From assembly GCF_029360585.1 (NCBI RefSeq), contig NZ_JAQZSJ010000017.1:87781-127999 (forward strand): a stretch of 40,219 nt of DNA, written 5' to 3'. Of this stretch, positions 35,571 through 40,219 are shown piece after piece. Made by a program: the position numbers and the translations under genes. A model generated the notes under the pieces. That model saw only the letters and a list, made by a program, of their open reading frames with translations, was not told the origin of the DNA and did not search any database. The stretch's first letter is position 1, and every line of letters begins with the position of its first letter. Source of the stretch: Cohnella caldifontis (lineage in GTDB: Bacteria > Bacillota > Bacilli > Paenibacillales > Paenibacillaceae).

Positions 35571-36139
35571 TTATTCGGTTGGTATATCTGGCGAATGGGC
35601 GAACGGATTCTCTTTGTGGTGCAGTGCGCATAAAGCAATGCCATTTTCCTTGCTATCCGGCCCGCCAGCTTGATGCCATTGAATATGAGCTGCATCAACA
35701 GCTATCAAGTTGTGACCAAGACGGACATTAAATTCACATATAGCACAACTGAACTCATATGCCCTTAAAATTTTGTTGCGGAACTCAAGGTCTCGTCTAT
35801 ATTTTGATTTCAATGTTAATTGTAATCCAATTTCCTTCACTAGATCGTGGTGAATATTCTCGGGAAAATGATCGTATAACAGTTGCGTTGCGATTTCCTG
35901 TAGTAACTTTTCATTTCCGTTCAGCAGCTTCAATACTTCCGGATGAAACCCGGCGACCGCATGTTCGGACAGTAGTTGCTTATCGGAAAACTGGCACTTA
36001 TTTACCGCAATATTTAATACCCAGAGCCCATCTGTCGTTAACCTTACAAAAGGTTCCTTCGGGTAATATGATTTTCTTGATGGGCCAAATTTTCTTCCAA
36101 ATGAGTTGATATCATCTTCTTTAGTTCTTCTTCATTCAT
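35571..36139 (-). pseudogene. Decayed phosphorothioate-dependent HNH endonuclease
   Basis: The frame open from 36131 to 35571 reads FGPSRKSYYPKEPFVRLTTD, then AGFHPEVLKLLNGN, HFPENIHHDLVKEIGLQL and an HNH domain (CAICEFNVRLG, AAHIQWHQAGGP, NGIALCALHH). This is the arrangement of SBD-HNH enzymes of the SprMcrA/ScoMcrA type that cut phosphorothioated DNA. It is defective at both ends: a real-looking start (ATG at 36139 after GAGG) is in another frame, most of the N-terminal region is absent, and after ALHHK the expected LFDRGAF segment is replaced by a short unrelated tail. It lies between the helicase and the HsdR-N gene. Confidence 0.78.
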
Positions 36140-36291
36140 AAAATCTACCTCAAGTAATAATATGTTGGATGTTTATCGAGTTATTGTTTTCGATATTTAT
36201 TTATAGGGATATTGCTTCCATATTTCAAGGCAATAAAACTCAATCTGACCCTCACTTTTCTTATTTGCCAATCGAACCTAAAGGTCGATAA

Positions 36292-36337
36292 AAAAGCATC
36301 CTCCTTGTTTAGGGAATTGGACAAGGGGGATGCTTTT
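36292..36337. terminator. Strong bidirectional terminator
   Basis: AAAAGCATCCTCCTTGT (36292-36308) and ACAAGGGGGATGCTTTT (36321-36337) form a 17-bp stem with one G-T pair, flanked by A-runs and T-runs on both sides. It lies four bases past the stop of the HsdR-N gene. Confidence 0.93.
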
Positions 36338-36340
36338 GTT

Positions 36341-37411
36341 TTAGATAAACTTCTTAGTGACTTCAATTAATTTGTCTTTATAATTTTCAATCTCGTAAAT
36401 GTTGGTTATGGACAATGTAGTTTTATCATCGTCATTAAACTGAATATACTTGTTGTTAGCGTTAAGCCCCAGCCGACATACCCACTTACGAATGCTATCG
36501 TCAATAAGTATGTTAAAGTAACTCAAATTATCGCGATAATATACACGATCGGCTGGAAGGACTTCTTTGAGCAGCATTCGAATAAGGACATAGCCTTCGA
36601 GCTCCTCATGAGTTGTGACGACTTGTTGTCCAGATTCTTCTGTCGCCACAGCAACTTCCTTGGTTGCTGCCGGCTCTGGCTTCTTCATTTCTTCATTGGT
36701 ATTGGCAAGAGCAGCTTTTAACTTATCATTTACTTGTTCGTTCAAGAACTCTTTCATCGAGCTCTTAATCAAACCTTGGAACTTCTCTATAACCTGACGT
36801 GTTTTCTTACCCGTGTAAATATTATTCAAAATGAGATAAATGAGCTCCTCTGATGGGTTCTCCCAAAGGGAAGACAGCAGCTTCTTAATCTCATTTGTAT
36901 ATTTAAGTTCTGATGCTGTGTTTAAAATCATTTCTACGCTGAACAGTTCCTTTCGGAACTTGTAGAGTTCTGCAACTTGGTTATCTCTGAAATCAAACAA
37001 GTTGAATTCAAAGAACGGTGTCGTATCCATTTTGTTTTGTTGCTCAAGATCCGTATAGAACTTATATGTAATTCCGTTGGTGAGAATAGCAAACTTTGCT
37101 TCAGTTGTTCCAAAGTATCTGAACAACTGAGAATCGTGTTTGGTCAACTGGTCCTGAATAGATTTTGCTTCAATTAGAATAATTGGTTTTCCATCGTACA
37201 AAATGGCATAATCAACTTTTTCGCCTTTCTTAATTCCAACATCAGCTACAAACTCAGGCAAGAATTCTTCAGGATTAAAGACATCATAATTGAGAAGTTG
37301 AAAAAAGGGCATGATTACAGAAGTTTTAGTTGCTTCCTCAGTCAAGATATTATCTTTTATTTTTTGTACTCGTTTAGCAAATGTCTGTATGAGATCTGAA
37401 AAATTATCCAT
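36341..37411 (-). CDS. HsdR N-terminal-domain (PD-(D/E)xK) nuclease-like protein
   Basis: This 356-aa protein matches the HSDR_N_2 type of type I restriction R-subunit N-terminal domains. The catalytic PD-(D/E)xK pattern is visible: E24/E25, D67 in EKVDYAILYDG, and E81-A-K83 in IILIEAKS. A helical middle (150-240) and a charged Lys/Glu/Pro-rich linker (240-265) precede a C-terminal domain ending in a beta-rich segment. No helicase domain or HsdM/HsdS partner is present. The gene is clearly more AT-rich than its neighbours, which suggests recent transfer. ATG 37411 has a GAGGCG site. A role in phage defence is inferred. Confidence 0.85.
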   Translation of the reverse strand: MDNFSDLIQTFAKRVQKIKDNILTEEATKTSVIMPFFQLLNYDVFNPEEFLPEFVADVGIKKGEKVDYAILYDGKPIILIEAKSIQDQLTKHDSQLFRYFGTTEAKFAILTNGITYKFYTDLEQQNKMDTTPFFEFNLFDFRDNQVAELYKFRKELFSVEMILNTASELKYTNEIKKLLSSLWENPSEELIYLILNNIYTGKKTRQVIEKFQGLIKSSMKEFLNEQVNDKLKAALANTNEEMKKPEPAATKEVAVATEESGQQVVTTHEELEGYVLIRMLLKEVLPADRVYYRDNLSYFNILIDDSIRKWVCRLGLNANNKYIQFNDDDKTTLSITNIYEIENYKDKLIEVTKKFI

Positions 37412-37525
37412 TTTGGCGCCTCATTTCAATGTATTCATTACATAAAATAATTTTACTATACTAATAATCAATTGGCGATATGTGGGAATTTAAAATGTTT
37501 CCAGAAACGGTGAATAAGTGTAGCA

Positions 37526-37538
37526 GTAATACTATTAC
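37526..37538. other. Short palindrome in the intergenic region before the 75-aa gene
   Basis: GTAATA-C-TATTAC is a perfect six-base dyad in the 248-base gap between the HsdR-N gene and the small acidic gene. Flanking GTGT and ACAC extend it imperfectly. It may be an operator or a hairpin; nothing else was seen in this gap apart from the ribosome site at about 37645. Confidence 0.4.
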
Positions 37539-37659
37539 CACTCAACACCCCAAGTGATCCGGAGAATTTTCATTTACCGTATCCTCCAGCGAATAACCCG
37601 CAGCAAAACAATGCATCTTAAAGTGGAACCTTCACCCATCAAAGGAGGAGCCCACCAAC

Positions 37660-37887
37660 ATGTCCGAACAACTTAAGTCCATGCAGGCTGAACATGCGCT
37701 GGATGCGCTGCAGCATGCCGTAGACCAAGCGGAGTCGCACCCCTCGGCGGAGAAAATCGAAGAAGCGGAAAACTCGGTCGCTCATGCTGAAATTGCCGTA
37801 CGGCAAGCGGGGGACGGCGGTAACACCGGCACCCTGTCGGAGCAGCTGAACGAAGAGAAAGAAACGCTCGGCGGGATCAACGGGTAA
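37660..37887 (+). CDS. Small acidic coiled-coil-like protein, 75 aa
   Basis: It starts MSEQLKSMQAEHALDALQHAVDQAESH, is rich in Glu, Ala and Gln, and reads as two amphipathic helices (to about residue 50) followed by a Gly/Thr-rich turn and a final helix with EEKETL. There is no membrane segment. AAAGGAGG lies about nine bases upstream of ATG, and a terminator follows. No family is recognised; it could be a small spore-associated or structural protein, but this is a guess. Confidence 0.75.
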   Translation: MSEQLKSMQAEHALDALQHAVDQAESHPSAEKIEEAENSVAHAEIAVRQAGDGGNTGTLSEQLNEEKETLGGING

Positions 37888-37914
37888 AGCCGGTTACCCG
37901 TCATCACATGAAAT

Positions 37915-37950
37915 AAGCCCGCACGGCTTGTCTTCGCAGCCTGCGGGCTT
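37915..37950 (+). terminator. Terminator of the 75-aa gene
   Basis: AAGCCCGCA (37915-37923) and TGCGGGCTT (37942-37950) pair perfectly, with a GGC/GCC extension in the loop. The T-run is short (TTCCAATT). Confidence 0.8.
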
Positions 37951-37980
37951 CCAATTAACTGTAATAAGGATGTGGACAGC

Positions 37981-38574
37981 TTGAAGAAATACATCGCGTT
38001 AGCAGGATTATTACTCTTAACCGGATGCGCGGTCAATAATCAGTACGCAGACCGCCAAGCGGCTCCCAGGCCAGCGCCGATGGTGACTCCCGCTCGTACT
38101 GCCGCGCTAAATCCAACCGTAACGCGAGCATCATCCATCGCCACTCCTGGGGCAAGAAAGCCCTCATTTTCGGCGAAACAAATAAACCCGGTACAAGGTG
38201 CAGATACCTCCCAATTCAATCAGCAAGTCCTGCAGTTGGTTAATCAGCAAAGAACCGCAGCAGGCCTAGGTCCGCTGGCCATGGACGGCAATTTGTCCAA
38301 CATGGCCTTGGTGAAAGCACAGGATATGTACAACAATCATTACTTCGATCACAACTCGCCGACGTACGGGTCCCCGTTCGACATGATGCGTCAGTTCGGA
38401 ATCGTCTATAACGCTGCAGGCGAGAACATTGCGATGGGCCAAACCAGCCCCCAGCAGGTGATGAACGACTGGATGAACAGTGAAGGGCACCGAGCCAACA
38501 TTTTGAATCGCAGCTTTACCAAAATCGGCATTGCTTACTTTAACGGCGAATGGGTTCAGGAATTTACGGGCTGA
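37981..38574 (+). CDS. CAP-domain (SCP/PR-1) lipoprotein, YkwD-like
   Basis: This 197-aa protein has a lipoprotein signal peptide (MKKYIALAGLLLLTGC, lipobox LTGC, Cys16), a Pro/Ala/Thr-rich linker and a C-terminal CAP domain (about 80-197). CAP motifs are LVNQQRTAAGL, HYFDHNSPTYGSPFDMM, GENIAMG and WMNSEGHRANILN. The start is probably TTG 37981, with AAGGA ten bases upstream; an in-frame GTG at 37972 is too close to that site. CAP proteins in this group are cell-surface or spore-associated (YkwD, SafA-linked); its exact role is unknown. Confidence 0.88.
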   Translation: MKKYIALAGLLLLTGCAVNNQYADRQAAPRPAPMVTPARTAALNPTVTRASSIATPGARKPSFSAKQINPVQGADTSQFNQQVLQLVNQQRTAAGLGPLAMDGNLSNMALVKAQDMYNNHYFDHNSPTYGSPFDMMRQFGIVYNAAGENIAMGQTSPQQVMNDWMNSEGHRANILNRSFTKIGIAYFNGEWVQEFTG

Positions 38575-38603
38575 CAACCTCTTTTCAGGGCTCAACCTCG
38601 GAC

Positions 38604-40016
38604 CTACGGAACCATTTCAAACACCGTTCCTTGATTCAATTCCGCCACCTTCATCGAGCCATAAACCCCTAGGTAAAGCCTGGTCTGATCCCGATTCGTT
38701 CCCAAGCTTACATAAAACGCGGATTGGGATCCGAAATCATACTCGGTTTCAATCACGCTAAAGTCGCTCGTTTTACAATCCGCTCTCACCCGGGTATAAG
38801 CCAGCACCCCTCGAACCGGAGGCTGCGATCCTTGCCGGGCGATATCGGTGAACACAACGCATCCGGTCAACTCCGGAATCCCATTCCCCATGTATGGTTG
38901 GACGCCCGTTAGCGCAGTACCTCCGAACTTATCGGGCCGGGGATCCTTATGATAGTAACTGGTTAAAGGTGGAATACGCCTCACGGAGGTTTTGATCGCT
39001 TCATCGTAGTAAGCAACGATTTTATCATCCGATGCCGAATGGGCATTGCAGCCCCTTTTAAACGAAGTAGGAAAAGCGCCTTCCCACCCGCGCCAGCCGA
39101 AATTGATCAATCCTTCTTGATCGAGCTCAACATTCGCCGAATAGGCTTGAACAAGCTGAGCAACCGGCATCGGTCGGTATTGAACGAATGCATAAATCGA
39201 CTCGACCAAATCCTGTCCGACGTTCCCGGCATATTTGATGTATTGATGATAATTCCGTTGATAGGCAATGCCCGGGATATTGCGGACTCCTTTGGCGATG
39301 ACCGTGAGCGCCTCCTGGATTGATGCGGGAAGCTCGTTAAAACGCGTGACGACAGGCGGACTTTCGATAAAGGGATACCTCGCCACGTCGATTTCGATGA
39401 TTTTGCCGGCGATCTCCATATCGTCCTGACTTAGATTAAACGGATCATAGGCGGATCCGCCGTCTCCGGTTGTCAAAACAAGCCGCCCCGTCTCCGGCGA
39501 GAAATTCAAGCTGTTGACGCCGTTGTGGTTTAAGAAAGGTCTTCTCAAGTTCAGGAGCGTCCGCCGTTTTCGTGGCTGGCCGTTCGATTGCAATGCCCAC
39601 TCCTCGACTGTATCGATATGATCATATTGCGTTTCTCGGTTGTTCCACTTCAGGTTCAAGGTTCCGGGATCGCACGGATTCGGCCGAAAAGATTCGGCAA
39701 GTCCGCCAGGACCTTGCGAGCCGGCGACGGAATAATGTAGATAGAACAGACCGTTATGATGAAAATCGGGATGAAACGCCAGCCCCACCAATCCCCGTTC
39801 ATCGTATCCGCCGTTCGAAGCGCCTAGTTTCAGGACCCGCGAACGAATATCCAGGAAGGTCCCGATCGCTCCGTTTCTTATGTAGAAAATCTCTCCCACC
39901 TGGGTCGCGATCAACAAGCTTTCCGCGGAGTCGCCCGGAAGGACCGCCGTTTTCATAACCGTGGGCAAATTGATCTTACTCACGATGGGCCGTAAACGAA
40001 CCTTGACTTTGTTCAA
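38604..40016 (-). CDS. PQQ-dependent sugar (sorbosone) dehydrogenase-like
   Basis: This 470-aa protein is a six-bladed propeller of the GSDH family. Visible family segments are GLVGLAFHPDFHHNGLFYLHYS, RPFLNHNGVNSLNFSPETGRL and YGSMKVAELNQGTVFEMVP at the C-terminus. Members oxidise sugars with a PQQ cofactor in their catalytic forms, but many Gram-positive members are uncharacterised. There is no signal peptide. The apparent start is TTG at 40016; an ATG with an ideal AGGAGG site at 40023 opens a 15-codon frame in a different register, so the N-terminus is uncertain or slightly frameshifted. The gene is convergent with the CAP lipoprotein. Confidence 0.85.
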   Translation of the reverse strand: MNKVKVRLRPIVSKINLPTVMKTAVLPGDSAESLLIATQVGEIFYIRNGAIGTFLDIRSRVLKLGASNGGYDERGLVGLAFHPDFHHNGLFYLHYSVAGSQGPGGLAESFRPNPCDPGTLNLKWNNRETQYDHIDTVEEWALQSNGQPRKRRTLLNLRRPFLNHNGVNSLNFSPETGRLVLTTGDGGSAYDPFNLSQDDMEIAGKIIEIDVARYPFIESPPVVTRFNELPASIQEALTVIAKGVRNIPGIAYQRNYHQYIKYAGNVGQDLVESIYAFVQYRPMPVAQLVQAYSANVELDQEGLINFGWRGWEGAFPTSFKRGCNAHSASDDKIVAYYDEAIKTSVRRIPPLTSYYHKDPRPDKFGGTALTGVQPYMGNGIPELTGCVVFTDIARQGSQPPVRGVLAYTRVRADCKTSDFSVIETEYDFGSQSAFYVSLGTNRDQTRLYLGVYGSMKVAELNQGTVFEMVP

Positions 40017-40195
40017 TGGGCATGAACCCCCTCCTATGATTTCCTCTTAAAAAATATGATGCTCCTGCGCGCGTAGAACCTTTCGGTCCCTCTAAGTCAT
40101 CCGGAAAACGCCAAAGCGCTTATATCCCGTTCCGAAGCGTGCATCCTGGAATCCATAAAACAACCCGCCGATTCTGATATGCTCCCCTTGCAGTA

Positions 40196-40219
40196 GACAG
40201 TTGAAATAATGAAACTGTC
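40196..40219. other. Inverted repeat at the right window edge
   Basis: GACAGTT (40196-40202) and AACTGTC (40213-40219) are perfect inverted repeats around a 10-base AT-rich centre. This is the only notable feature in 40024-40219. It is cut by the window end, so its extent is unknown. It could be an operator. Confidence 0.35.

Overview
The window reads as chromosome of a spore-forming, Gram-positive Bacillota bacterium of the Paenibacillaceae (Paenibacillus or Cohnella type). Grounds: an S-layer (SLH) surface protein, several CUT1-type sugar ABC operons with lipoprotein binding proteins and no ATPase of their own, a membrane-anchored AraC-type regulator, strong AGGAGG ribosome sites with frequent GTG/TTG starts, and fairly GC-rich coding sequence. 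This assignment is inference from gene content, not from a marker gene.

Layout. 1-2.6 kb: a 50-bp tandem repeat array ending in a terminator, a hidden 51-aa membrane peptide, a P-loop protein and a MATE exporter. 2.7-6.1 kb: a sugar ABC operon (binding protein, two permeases) with candidate CcpA (cre) sites at its promoter. 6.2-8.1 kb: a YtrA-type GntR/ABC operon in the order ATPase, permease, regulator, with a clear promoter and an adjoining palindrome. 8.2-9.5 kb: a 32-aa peptide, an N-terminally truncated sugar permease and a GrpB-family gene. 9.6-14 kb: an XRE-cupin regulator followed by potABCD, preceded by an array of GTAAAC elements.

14-15.3 kb holds a helical protein gene broken by two compensating one-base indels. 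15.5-19.7 kb encodes a 1409-aa surface protein (propeller-like N-terminus, Ig-like domain, five FN3, SLH). 19.8-25.1 kb is the most unusual segment: six tightly coupled minus-strand genes (five unrecognised small proteins and a CbxX/EccA-like AAA+ ATPase with an acidic N-terminal insert). They lie downstream of a gene for a long MerR-like regulator, and the operon promoter has the 19-bp spacer and central palindrome typical of MerR-activated promoters. I regard this as the best candidate for an undescribed system.

25.3-31 kb: a second sugar ABC operon divergent from an AraC-type membrane regulator. 31.3-37.4 kb: an SGNH hydrolase, then a likely defence island of a PLD-helicase-DUF3427 protein coupled to a Nudix hydrolase, a decayed phosphorothioate-dependent HNH endonuclease, and a noticeably AT-rich HsdR-N nuclease-like gene. 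37.6-40 kb: a small acidic protein, a CAP-domain lipoprotein and a sugar/sorbosone dehydrogenase. No rRNA, tRNA, CRISPR array or intact mobile element was seen, and no gene-free stretch exceeds about 300 bases.
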